Below, in pieces: positions 22,089-30,982 of a DNA stretch of 64,000 nucleotides. The stretch's first letter is position 1. Every line of letters begins with the position of its first letter. The stretch is from an uncultured Rhodospirillales bacterium (GTDB lineage: Bacteria; Pseudomonadota; Alphaproteobacteria; ATCC43930; CGMCC-115725), in assembly GCA_903828515.1 (NCBI GenBank), contig CAIKMD010000002.1, positions 744,001-808,000 of the forward strand, read 5' to 3'. A program made the position numbers and the translations under genes. A model generated the notes under the pieces. That model had not been told where the DNA came from and ran no database searches. It was given only the letters and a program-made list of their open reading frames with translations.

Positions 22089-22403
22089 TTATTGGGTGAC
22101 GATGTTGCCCTGGTAATCGAGAGCAACGGCCGTCTGCTCGCCGCCCTTCGTCGCGGTGCCGCGCCAGATCGACCGATCATCCTGATGAAGCGGCGAGACG
22201 TTGCTGTAGCCGAAGGATTCCAGGCGCTTCTTCGCCTCGGCCTCGGTGAAGCTGTTCTTGCCGGCGACGGGTGCCGCCGTGGTCTTCGATTCGGCGTTCG
22301 ACGTCGAGACCGCCGGCGGCGTGGTCGAATTCGATTGCGCGAGAGACGGCGACACACTGGCGGCGAAGACCGCGAAGGCGGCGACGGGTATCAAACGATT
22401 CAT
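22089..22403 (-). CDS. Small exported hypothetical protein (PepSY-like fold possible)
   Basis: Signal peptide MNRLIPVAAFAVFAASVSPSLAQ; NSFTEAEAKKRLESFGYSNVSPLHQDDRSIWRGTATKGGEQTAVALDYQGNIVTQ. Confidence 0.7.
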   Translation of the reverse strand: MNRLIPVAAFAVFAASVSPSLAQSNSTTPPAVSTSNAESKTTAAPVAGKNSFTEAEAKKRLESFGYSNVSPLHQDDRSIWRGTATKGGEQTAVALDYQGNIVTQ

Positions 22404-22473
22404 TCTACTCTCCATGAGGCTGGACCAACCCAACCCTCACGGAGCGATAAGGTTGCATGTTTTATGCGCGGCC

Positions 22474-22731
22474 TTATCGCGTCGCGCGACGTACCCGTGG
22501 CGCGCGCGCACGAGCGCGCGTCGGACGCGGAGTCGAAGCGAGCGAGCGGCGGAGCAGGAAGTCGCCGATGACGCCGAGGCCGAAAGCCACGAGGAGGGTC
22601 AATACTGGATTATCGCGAATCTGATCGCCGGCGCGCGTGCGTGCGGCATTTTGGATGTCGGAGAAATGATCGGCAAGAACGGGGAGCGCGCGCTTGACGC
22701 TGTCGATCGATACGTCGTCGATGATGCTCAT
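22474..22731 (-). CDS. Small single-TM hypothetical protein with Arg-rich tail
   Basis: MSIIDDVSIDSVKRALPVLADHFSDIQNAARTRAGDQIRDNPVLTLLVAFGLGVIGDFLLRRSLASTPRPTRARARAPRVRRATR. Confidence 0.6.
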   Translation of the reverse strand: MSIIDDVSIDSVKRALPVLADHFSDIQNAARTRAGDQIRDNPVLTLLVAFGLGVIGDFLLRRSLASTPRPTRARARAPRVRRATR

Positions 22732-23032
22732 GACCGGTTGTCCTTTGCGGGTCGTGTGTTGCTCGATACAGACCAAGTCGACCGGCGGGTGAAAGGTTCC
22801 GTCACGGTCGGAGAAACAGAAAGACCGAGCCAATCAAGTCGCGGCGCCGTGCCATCACGGAACTCGATGCGGCGGGAGTGGCGTGAAAGAGGCGCGGTCC
22901 AAACAGAAACGCGGCGCCTTTCACGGTTTTAATGTCTTCGTCCCAATAATGTCCTGAAATTCGGGGGCTGATCCGGTTGTCGCCGATCAACGAATTTCGC
23001 TACCATCGTCCGCTGACGTCGAAGGTTACGCC

Positions 23033-25057
23033 ATGCGCGCCGATGTGGTCTTTCGACGGTCAATGACAGGTTCAGTGTTGGCAAATTCCGAGATCGGCAA
23101 GATCGTCCCGGTTGATAGCCCCATTGGGGTTGACGAACGTTATCGCCTTCTCGTCGAGGCGGTGACCGATTACGCCATCTATATGCTCGATCTCGACGGG
23201 ACCATCAGGAGCTGGAATCCCGGCGCCCGGCGGTTCAAGGGCTATGAAGCGGACGAAATCATCGGGCAGCATTTCTCACGGTTCTATACCGACGAAGACC
23301 GGCAGTCGGGATTGCCGGCGCGCGCATTGGCGACGGCGCTTCGCGACAGCCGGTTCGAAGGCGAGGGATGGCGCGTCCGCAAGGACGGAACCCGGTTCTG
23401 GGCCAACGTCGTCATCGACCTGATCCGCGACCGCGCGGGAAAGCCTTTGGGATTTGCGAAGGTCACGCGCGACCTGACCGAGCACAAGGCCGCTGAAGAA
23501 GCGCTCCGGCGCAGCGACGAGCAGTTCCGGCTTCTGGTTCAAAGCGTCACGGACTATTCGCTCTATATGCTGGGGCCGGACGGCCGGGTCGCGAGCTGGA
23601 ACGCGGGCGCCGAACGAATCAAGGGTTACAGGGCCGACGAGATCATCGGCGCGCATTTCTCCCAGTTCTATACCGACGAGGATCGCGAGAACGGCCTGCC
23701 TCGGTTGGCGCTGGAAACGGCCGCAAGCGAGGGACGGTACGAAAAGGAAGGCTGGCGGGTTCGCAAGGACGGCACGCGCTTCTGGGCCAACGTGGTCATC
23801 GACGCGATCAAGAATTCCGCCGGCACGCTGATCGGCTTCGCCAAGATCACGCGCGACATCACCGAACGCCGGGATAATCAGATCGCGCTCGAGAAGGCAC
23901 GCGAGGCGTTGTTTCAGTCGCAAAAGATGGATGCCATCGGACAATTGACCGGCGGCGTCGCGCACGACTTCAATAATCTGCTGACGGCGATCCTCGGCAG
24001 TCTCGAACTGGCGCGCCGTCGGGTTGCCGGCGATCCGGCGCTCACGCGACTCATCGACAATGCGACGCGCGGCGCCGAGCGGGGATCGGCGCTGACCCAG
24101 CGCATGTTGGCCTTCGCGCGGCGCCAGGACCTCAAATTCGAGTCCGTCGATATTCCCAGCCTCATGCATGGGATGACCGAACTTCTGGAGCGGTCGCTCG
24201 GGCCGACGATCGCGATCGAAACACGCTTTCCGCTCGGCCTCAAACGTGTGAACGCTGACGCCAATCAGCTTGAAATGGCCGTGCTCAATCTCGTCGTCAA
24301 CGCGCGCGATGCGATGCCGAATGGCGGACCGATCATCATGGCGGCGCGAACCGAAAAGGTTTTGCCGGGGCACGATAGGCTGGGGCCCGGCGAGTATGTT
24401 TGCCTTTCCATCGCGGATTCCGGCGAGGGGATGAGCGATGAAACCCTCGCGCGGGCGATGGAACCTTTCTTCACGACCAAGGGGCTCGGCAAGGGCACCG
24501 GCCTGGGATTATCGATGGTACATGGACTGGCCGAACAGTCGGGCGGCGGGCTCGTGCTGAAAAGCCGAAAAGGGGAGGGCACGACCGCCGAGATTTATCT
24601 CCCCATCGCGCTCCAGGTGACTGTGCCCGATGTCGTGTCGGCCGAAGCGCAGGTCCAGATGCTGGGAAGGATGCTCACGGTGCTTGTCGTCGACGATGAC
24701 AGTCTTGTCCTGACGAATCTGTCGGTCATGCTGGAAGACCTGGGCCATACGGTCATCGAGGCCGGTTCGGCGCGTGAAGCGTTATCCGAACTTCGCGGCC
24801 AAAGCGGCATCGACCTCGTGATTACCGACTATGCCATGCCGAACGTGACGGGCTTGCAGCTCATCAAGGACATCGAGGCCGAGTGGCCGGAGATGCCGGT
24901 CATCCTGGCGACCGGCTATGCGGAGTTGCCGCCGGAAACCAGTGTTGCGCTGCCGAGGCTGCCGAAACCCTATCTTCAGCAGGACATCGTGCGGGTGGTC
25001 AACGATACGATAAACGCCCGTCCAAGGCGCGACGCACGGTCGCCGGCACCGACCTGA
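23033..25057 (+). CDS. PAS-PAS hybrid sensor histidine kinase with C-terminal receiver domain
   Basis: Two near-duplicate PAS/PAC modules (DYAIYMLDLDGTIRSWNPGARRFKGY... and DYSLYMLGPDGRVASWNAGAERIKGY...), [57 protein letters not shown]...LVITDYAMP. Confidence 0.92.
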   Translation: MRADVVFRRSMTGSVLANSEIGKIVPVDSPIGVDERYRLLVEAVTDYAIYMLDLDGTIRSWNPGARRFKGYEADEIIGQHFSRFYTDEDRQSGLPARALATALRDSRFEGEGWRVRKDGTRFWANVVIDLIRDRAGKPLGFAKVTRDLTEHKAAEEALRRSDEQFRLLVQSVTDYSLYMLGPDGRVASWNAGAERIKGYRADEIIGAHFSQFYTDEDRENGLPRLALETAASEGRYEKEGWRVRKDGTRFWANVVIDAIKNSAGTLIGFAKITRDITERRDNQIALEKAREALFQSQKMDAIGQLTGGVAHDFNNLLTAILGSLELARRRVAGDPALTRLIDNATRGAERGSALTQRMLAFARRQDLKFESVDIPSLMHGMTELLERSLGPTIAIETRFPLGLKRVNADANQLEMAVLNLVVNARDAMPNGGPIIMAARTEKVLPGHDRLGPGEYVCLSIADSGEGMSDETLARAMEPFFTTKGLGKGTGLGLSMVHGLAEQSGGGLVLKSRKGEGTTAEIYLPIALQVTVPDVVSAEAQVQMLGRMLTVLVVDDDSLVLTNLSVMLEDLGHTVIEAGSAREALSELRGQSGIDLVITDYAMPNVTGLQLIKDIEAEWPEMPVILATGYAELPPETSVALPRLPKPYLQQDIVRVVNDTINARPRRDARSPAPT

Positions 25058-25072
25058 CGGCCGCGCGCGGGA

Positions 25073-25276
25073 TCATCGATCGTTCGTCCCCGAATTGATC
25101 GCTTCAACCGGTTCCGAATCTGGTGATTCGCGTGTCACCTTCTCTTCGAGCTGTGACGCGATGGCCTCGAGTTCGCTGGCCACCGCCGGGTTCGAATTGA
25201 GGACTTTCGAGGCGAGCCGGCGCGCACGATTGGCCTGGTCGCGATAAAAAGCGGCCTCGGTCGAATTCAGCGCCAT
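25073..25276 (-). CDS. Small hypothetical protein
   Basis: MALNSTEAAFYRDQANRARRLASKVLNSNPAVASELEAIASQLEEKVTRESPDSEPVEAINSGTNDR; amphipathic helical composition. Confidence 0.55.
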   Translation of the reverse strand: MALNSTEAAFYRDQANRARRLASKVLNSNPAVASELEAIASQLEEKVTRESPDSEPVEAINSGTNDR

Positions 25277-25376
25277 TTCTTGTCCCCCGTTCGTCCGATT
25301 AATGTCCTGCGCAATCCGCATTGTGGCCACACTCGATCACCACGTCTCATTCAGGTGAAACGACGCTGTGTGAGCC

Positions 25377-25574
25377 ATGAGCGAACTTTCCGACGAGGCA
25401 GTATTTCTATTCGTGAATGCGGCGAAAATAAGGTCCTTGAGCCGTCAATGCGCGTATCCGATTCGCGAGGAGTTTCTGATCCTCGCGCGCGAATTTGAAT
25501 CGCATGCCACCGGACTTGATGCGCAAGCGAGGCGGATCAATGTCCATCGGGTGCCGTCCGCCCTACGTCACTAG
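25377..25574 (+). CDS. Possible small hypothetical protein
   Basis: MSELSDEAVFLFVNAAKIRSLSRQCAYPIREEFLILAREFESHATGLDAQARRINVHRVPSALRH; divergent from 25073..25276 gene, followed by a hairpin. Confidence 0.4.
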   Translation: MSELSDEAVFLFVNAAKIRSLSRQCAYPIREEFLILAREFESHATGLDAQARRINVHRVPSALRH

Positions 25575-25586
25575 CGGGCGGGAGCG

Positions 25587-25618
25587 GACTCGTCCGGCAC
25601 ACAGGCACCGGACGAGTC
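25587..25618 (+). terminator. Hairpin, probable terminator
   Basis: Perfect 11-bp inverted repeat gactcgtccgg ... ccggacgagtc. Confidence 0.6.
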
Positions 25619-25685
25619 TCGCCATTTTGCTTGCGAATTAGCGACTAAATCTATTATTAATTGTGCTTCGAACATTGAGGTTCGC

Positions 25686-26801
25686 ATGCACATTGCCGCC
25701 TCCAAGGCCGTCCGATTGTCCCGTCTGTGCGCGACAATCATACCGGCGCTGATCGCCCTCAGCGGCTGCGCCGCGATTTTTCAGAATTCTTCCGAAGCCC
25801 TCATCCGCGATCCAGGGGACATCTTTTATGGCCCGCCGAAACCGGTCAGCGAGGTCGCGAGCCGATATTGGGAATACGCGACGATTGCCAGTCTTGCGTA
25901 TCCGAATGACGGGCTGATGGACAAGTCGGCCTGCGCGGAGGCGTTTGTTCCCGGCGTGAAGAGCGCGACTCTCGTCCTGCCGTCCGGCGGCGACGTTCAG
26001 AGTCTCGCGGACGCGAACTACTCCGCCATCGTTGATGCGCTCGAAAACCGCGAGGGATGGCGCAAATGGGATGGGTTCCCCAACCCATCGCTGGAAGCCA
26101 CGATGGAAGCGATCGATCTCTTCGCATCGGTCTGGGAACGCCGGACGAATGATCGCACGACCGTCGTCGTCGCCTTCAAAGGGACGAATCCGCGCAAGCG
26201 ATTCGATTGGCTGGCGAATTTTCGCTGGCTCTGGATGTGGCTGCCGGGTTACGCCGACCAATACGACATGGTCGTCCGCGACTTCGAACCGGCTTTCATC
26301 GCGGAATACAAAAAGCGCGAAGCCGACGTACCGGCCGGCAAGAAAAAAATCATCTACGCCGCAGGGCACTCGCTCGGCGGCGGCCTTGCCCATCAATTCG
26401 CTTACGCGTTGCCGCTCGACGACGCGGTGCCACGGATCAGCCGCGTCTACGCTTTCGATTCGTCGCCGGTGACCGGTTATTACTCGGTGCCCAAGGAAAC
26501 GCGCGAGACCAATGCGCATGGCGAGCCCGATGAAAAGCATGGCATGGAGATCGGGCGTATCTTCGAGAAGGGCGAGATTCTTTCATACCTGCGCGGGCTG
26601 ATCGGACTCGTCTATGTACCGTCCGATGCGGATCCCGCGATCGCGGGGGTGCGCTTCAATCTGTTCCCGTCGCTCAATCCCATCGCGTCGCACAACATGG
26701 ACGAACTGGCCTGCAAGCTTTACGAGAAAGCCTCGGGCGCGGGAACGCCACGCCATTTCGATCCCGAGGGCGAACGCGTGCAGGGAAATTCGACGTTCTA
26801 A
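25686..26801 (+). CDS. Lipase-like (class 3 / alpha-beta hydrolase) lipoprotein
   Basis: Lipobox LIALSGCAAI; nucleophile elbow IYAAGHSLGGGLAHQFAYAL; VVVAFKGTNPRKRFDW. Confidence 0.8.
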   Translation: MHIAASKAVRLSRLCATIIPALIALSGCAAIFQNSSEALIRDPGDIFYGPPKPVSEVASRYWEYATIASLAYPNDGLMDKSACAEAFVPGVKSATLVLPSGGDVQSLADANYSAIVDALENREGWRKWDGFPNPSLEATMEAIDLFASVWERRTNDRTTVVVAFKGTNPRKRFDWLANFRWLWMWLPGYADQYDMVVRDFEPAFIAEYKKREADVPAGKKKIIYAAGHSLGGGLAHQFAYALPLDDAVPRISRVYAFDSSPVTGYYSVPKETRETNAHGEPDEKHGMEIGRIFEKGEILSYLRGLIGLVYVPSDADPAIAGVRFNLFPSLNPIASHNMDELACKLYEKASGAGTPRHFDPEGERVQGNSTF

Positions 26802-26833
26802 AGCGTGTCGCTGCGCGCGACGTTCGCCGAGAC

Positions 26834-27532
26834 CTATAACAGCCCCAAACTCTTGAAGCTCGAATGCCGTCCGCGTCCGACGATGAGATGATCGTGCAGC
26901 GCGATGTTGACGGTCTTCAATGCTTCGCGGACCGCGCGGGTCATCTCGATATCGGCGCGTGACGGGGTCGTGTCGCCGCTGGGATGATTGTGAACGAGCA
27001 AAACAGCTGAGGCGTTGAGTTCCAGCGCGCGCTTCACCACCTCGCGCGGATAGACCGGGGTCTGGTCGACCGTGCCCGTCTGCTGGCGCTCGTCCGCCAT
27101 CAGCACGTTCTTGCGGTCGAGGAACAGCAGGCGGAACTCCTCGACCGGCCCGAATCCCATGCGCGCGGTGCAATAGTCGAGCAGCGCTTGCCAGCTTGAG
27201 AGGACCGGCTTGTCGCGCATCTCGCCCTTGAGCAGGCGCGACGCGGCCTCGCGCACGGCGAGCAATGACGCGACCGTGCGATCGCTCAGATCGGCATCGC
27301 GCAAGGCTTCGCGGCCCGCCGAGAGCACGGCGGCGAAACTGCCGAAGCGCTCGATCAGTTGCTTGGCGAGCGGCTTGGTGTCGCCGCGCGGATTTGTCGA
27401 ATAGAGCAGGAACTCGAGCACTTCGTAATCGGGCAGCGCCTCGGTGCCGGCGTCGAGCAGCCGCGTGCGCAGGCGATCGCGGTGGCCGAGATAGTGCGGC
27501 TCGTCGGATTTGGGTTTCTGCGCGTCAGCCAT
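26834..27532 (-). CDS. radC: RadC family JAB-domain protein
   Basis: HYLGHRDRLRTRLLDAG...LLVHNHPSGDTTPSRADIEMTRAVREALKTVNIALHDHLIVG; start ATG 27532. Confidence 0.95.
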   Translation of the reverse strand: MADAQKPKSDEPHYLGHRDRLRTRLLDAGTEALPDYEVLEFLLYSTNPRGDTKPLAKQLIERFGSFAAVLSAGREALRDADLSDRTVASLLAVREAASRLLKGEMRDKPVLSSWQALLDYCTARMGFGPVEEFRLLFLDRKNVLMADERQQTGTVDQTPVYPREVVKRALELNASAVLLVHNHPSGDTTPSRADIEMTRAVREALKTVNIALHDHLIVGRGRHSSFKSLGLL

Positions 27533-27655
27533 GACGGCCACGATGTTACCGCAGCGACCGTGTCTCGTGCAGCCCTTTGGGTACGTCCCGGAAGCGGATA
27601 TAATGGGAGCGTCACGAGGGCAGGGGCTCGGGATGATCAAGGCTTGGGGACGAGC

Positions 27656-30037
27656 GTGCGTGTGAGAGGCGTGGTCTTGCTCGTCCTGCTGGCGCTCCCT
27701 GCCGGCGGAGCGGCACGGGCCGACGACCCCGCCGTGAGAAACCGCTGCGAGAACCTCGATATCGGCGCCTGCACGGCGCTCATCCGAGCCGGCGACATGA
27801 CGCCGCATAACCTGGCAATCGCCTACTTCAATCGGGGCTTCGCGCATTATCAGGGCCGCGATTACAACAACGCCATCGTCGACCTCGACCAGGCCGTTCA
27901 TCTCGATCCGGCCAATGCCGGGGCATTCCATTGGCTCGGCGCGGCCTATGGCGCGGCAGGAGACCTCGAACACGCGCTCCCGAATCTCGTCAGGGCGAGC
28001 GAACTCGACCCGAAGGCCACCGCGACCCTGGATCTGCTCGGCACCGCCTATATCGACAAGGAAGATTACGCACGGGCGATCGCGAGTTTTTCGCGCTCGA
28101 TCGCGCTTAATCCACGGGAGGCGCCGGCTTTCAACGGGCTTGGTCTCGCCTATGAACGCCAGGCGAAGGACGCCGACGCCATCGCGAATTTCGAGAAAGC
28201 CGTCGCGCTCGATCCGCGGTACACCGACGCGCTCTACCACCTCGGCAACCTCTACGCTCACCTGTTCGCGGGCCCCGATCTTGACCGCGCCATCGCGAAT
28301 TTCCGCAAGGCGATCGCGATCGCGCCGCAACATCGCGACGCGCTGATCGGGCTCGGATCGGCTTTGGATCAAAAAGGGGAATACGAGCCGGCTATCGCCG
28401 CCTATAAAAAGGCGATCGCGCTCGACCCCAAGGATTTTCAGACCATCAACGGGCTGGGGCTCGTTTACGCCGATAGCGGAAAGAACGACCTGGCGATCGC
28501 GACGTTTCGGCAGGCGATTGCGATTTCACCCGACTATGGGGCGGCGCATTACAATCTCGCCATCGCCTATGCGCGGCATCGCGATTACGCGCGCGCCATC
28601 GCGAGTTTCCGCAAGGCGCTCGATCTCAGCACGGTCTATGCCTTCGCGTCGGATGACTTGTTCGAGGTCTATCGCCGGAACGGCGACGAGGCGCGTGCCG
28701 CGGACGATTTTGCGAAACTCGGACCGGCCCATGCCGCCGCGGTCTTCGATCGCTTGGGTGCGATCCACAATTTCAACGGAGAGCCCGACGCGGCGATCGC
28801 GGATTTCAACCGCGCGCTCGCGCTCGATCCGAACAACGCCCGGGCTTATGCCGGCGTCGGCGACGCTCACGCTCATATGGGCGACCACCTGCGCGCCATC
28901 GCCGATTACAAAAAGTCGATCGCACTCGATGCGAGCCAGGCGATGACATTCTATGATCTCGGCAACGCCTATGCCGCGATCGGCGATTTCAACGCGGCCG
29001 TCGCTGCCTATGGCAAGGCCAATGAACTCGATCCCAGCGACGCCAGTTTTTTCATGCTCCGGGGCGACGCCCATGCGGCTTTGCGCGCCTATCGGCCCGC
29101 TCTGGTCGATTACGCGCGCGGTATCTGGGTGTTCTCGGACGAGGTCAGGCAACAAACCGGGCCGGTCCCGGTTTACCTGGGTCTTGTCGTGGTGATGTTC
29201 GCGGCATGGTATCGTTTCCGCCGCTCTTTCTCGGGCGCCGTGCTCAAGGTGCAGCTTCGGGCGGCGCTCACCGCGTTGCGCGCGGTGGCGGCCGGCGCGC
29301 CGCGACTGGTGCTTGGCGGGTTGTTGCCGCTCGTGATCGCCGTCGCCGCAACCGCGTGGAGCGACGCCTATGATCCCGACTGGGATGCGATGTGGCATGC
29401 GGCGGGCGTTTCTCCCGAACTGATTCCCGCCCGCGCCAGCACGATCGTGGCGGGGCTGTGTTACCAGTTTTTTGCCGTGCAGGCGCATCGTGCGGCGAGC
29501 GGCGCGGCATTGACCTGGCGCGGCCTGGCCTCCGCCTATGGCTGGTTCCTGGTTTACGGAACGATGCCGGTCGTCGTCAGCTATCTCGGTCCGATGCTGA
29601 GCGGCGTCCTCGTCACCTCGGACCGGCTCATTCTCGGCGTGCCGTTCTGGGCGTTCGGCTCGTGCCTGCGCGTCGTCATTTGCATGGTCGCCGTCAGCGC
29701 CGTCGCGCGTTGTGTTCTGATGCTACCCGCCGCCGCGATCGGCCACGCGGTGTCGCCATTGCGCGCGTTGCGAATGCTGCGCGGCGATGCCTGGCGCTTG
29801 AACACGGTGGTCGCGGGCTTTGCCGTGTTCGGCGTCGGATTGAAATGGGCGCTGGAGCAGGGCGCAACGCGATTGCCCGAAACCTGGCGTGCCATCGGCG
29901 ACGCGACGGCCGTGCAGGTCTCGCTTTATCTGGCGACCGCGCTGATCGCCGCTGCCTTGACCTTGTTTTACCGCGAGCGCGTCGCGGCAACGACGGACGA
30001 AAGCATCCACCGCACCGCGAGCCCGGCTTTGGCTTAG
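27656..30037 (+). CDS. Tetratricopeptide-repeat protein with C-terminal transmembrane region
   Basis: ORF 27359..30037, probable GTG start 27656 followed by signal peptide VRGVVLLVLLALPAGGAARA; many 34-aa TPR units (e.g. AIANFEKAVALDPRYTDALYHLGNLY), then several hydrophobic helices from about residue 500. Confidence 0.82.
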   Translation: MRVRGVVLLVLLALPAGGAARADDPAVRNRCENLDIGACTALIRAGDMTPHNLAIAYFNRGFAHYQGRDYNNAIVDLDQAVHLDPANAGAFHWLGAAYGAAGDLEHALPNLVRASELDPKATATLDLLGTAYIDKEDYARAIASFSRSIALNPREAPAFNGLGLAYERQAKDADAIANFEKAVALDPRYTDALYHLGNLYAHLFAGPDLDRAIANFRKAIAIAPQHRDALIGLGSALDQKGEYEPAIAAYKKAIALDPKDFQTINGLGLVYADSGKNDLAIATFRQAIAISPDYGAAHYNLAIAYARHRDYARAIASFRKALDLSTVYAFASDDLFEVYRRNGDEARAADDFAKLGPAHAAAVFDRLGAIHNFNGEPDAAIADFNRALALDPNNARAYAGVGDAHAHMGDHLRAIADYKKSIALDASQAMTFYDLGNAYAAIGDFNAAVAAYGKANELDPSDASFFMLRGDAHAALRAYRPALVDYARGIWVFSDEVRQQTGPVPVYLGLVVVMFAAWYRFRRSFSGAVLKVQLRAALTALRAVAAGAPRLVLGGLLPLVIAVAATAWSDAYDPDWDAMWHAAGVSPELIPARASTIVAGLCYQFFAVQAHRAASGAALTWRGLASAYGWFLVYGTMPVVVSYLGPMLSGVLVTSDRLILGVPFWAFGSCLRVVICMVAVSAVARCVLMLPAAAIGHAVSPLRALRMLRGDAWRLNTVVAGFAVFGVGLKWALEQGATRLPETWRAIGDATAVQVSLYLATALIAAALTLFYRERVAATTDESIHRTASPALA

Positions 30038-30867
30038 ACGTAAGGCGGCTGGGTATAACCCTTGGGCGAGAGCGTGAAGATCTCGTGGCCCGTGGCGGTG
30101 ACGCCGATCGAGTGCTCGAACTGCGCCGAGAGGGACTTGTCGCGGGTGACCGCGGTCCAGCCGTCGGACAGCACCTTCACGTCGAAGGCGCCGGCATTGA
30201 TCATCGGCTCGATGGTGAAGAACATGCCTTCGCGCAGTTTGGCGCCATGGCCCGGCGTGCCGTAATGGACGATCGACGGCGCGTCGTGGAACACGCGGCC
30301 AAGGCCGTGGCCGCAGAAATCGCGCACGATCGAATAGCGATGGCTTTCGGCGAAGACCTGAATCGCGTGGCCGATATCGCCGAGCGTGGCGCCGGGCTTC
30401 ACCACCGCGATGCCGCGCATCATCGCCTCGTAGGTGACCTCGACCAGTTTGCGCGCCTTGACCGGCACGCGGTCGCCGACGAGGAACATGCGGCTGGTAT
30501 CGCCGTGCCAGCCGTCGACGATCACGGTGATGTCGAGATTGACGATGTCGCCTTCCTCGAGCTTGCGCTCGCCGGGAATACCGTGACAGACGACGTGGTT
30601 GATCGACGTGCAGATCGAGCGCGGGAAGCCGCGATAATTGAGCGGGGCTGGGATCGCGCCGTGCTCGACGATGAAGCCGTGGCACAGCCGGTCGAGCTTG
30701 TCGGTGGTGACGCCCGGAACGACATAAGGGGTGATGAAGTCGAGCACTTCCGCGCCCAGTCTGCCGGCTTTGCGCATGCCCTCGAAATCGGCGGCGGTGT
30801 GGATCTTGATCCGCCGTTCCTCGGGACCGAGACGCTCCTCGACGGGGGCGGTTTGGGGTTGGTTCAT
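30034..30867 (-). CDS. map: Type I methionine aminopeptidase
   Basis: RIKIHTAADFEGMRKAGRLGAEVLDFITPYVVPGVTTDKLDRLCHGFI...SINHVVCHGIPGER...DITVIVDGWHGDTSRMF...GHGLGRVFHD. Confidence 0.97.
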   Translation of the reverse strand: MNQPQTAPVEERLGPEERRIKIHTAADFEGMRKAGRLGAEVLDFITPYVVPGVTTDKLDRLCHGFIVEHGAIPAPLNYRGFPRSICTSINHVVCHGIPGERKLEEGDIVNLDITVIVDGWHGDTSRMFLVGDRVPVKARKLVEVTYEAMMRGIAVVKPGATLGDIGHAIQVFAESHRYSIVRDFCGHGLGRVFHDAPSIVHYGTPGHGAKLREGMFFTIEPMINAGAFDVKVLSDGWTAVTRDKSLSAQFEHSIGVTATGHEIFTLSPKGYTQPPYV

Positions 30868-30982
30868 GGGGGTGTTCGTATTCCTTTTGCGGGCGGGCGG
30901 CAAGCATCCCCATTGCGGGAGCCCGGCGTCGCGCCGTAATTTGGTTGCTTCATGTGGTGACGCAAAATCGGGAGAGAAGAGC

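Noticed and set aside
22790-22890. Possible EcfG-type general-stress promoters (GGAAC...CGTT) around the stress genes
   Set aside because: GGAAC-like -35 boxes present on both strands but no convincing CGTT -10 at 16-17 bp spacing; not reported as a feature.
26834-28372. Full 512-aa RadC ORF as listed
   Set aside because: The N-terminal ~280 residues are antisense to the TPR gene; the RadC homologous region begins at ATG 27532, so the CDS was trimmed.
27800-29090. Periodic DNA repeats (gatcgcgctcgatcc-like) considered as a satellite/CRISPR-like array
   Set aside because: Periodicity about 102 bp equals one 34-aa TPR unit and stays in frame; explained by the TPR protein.
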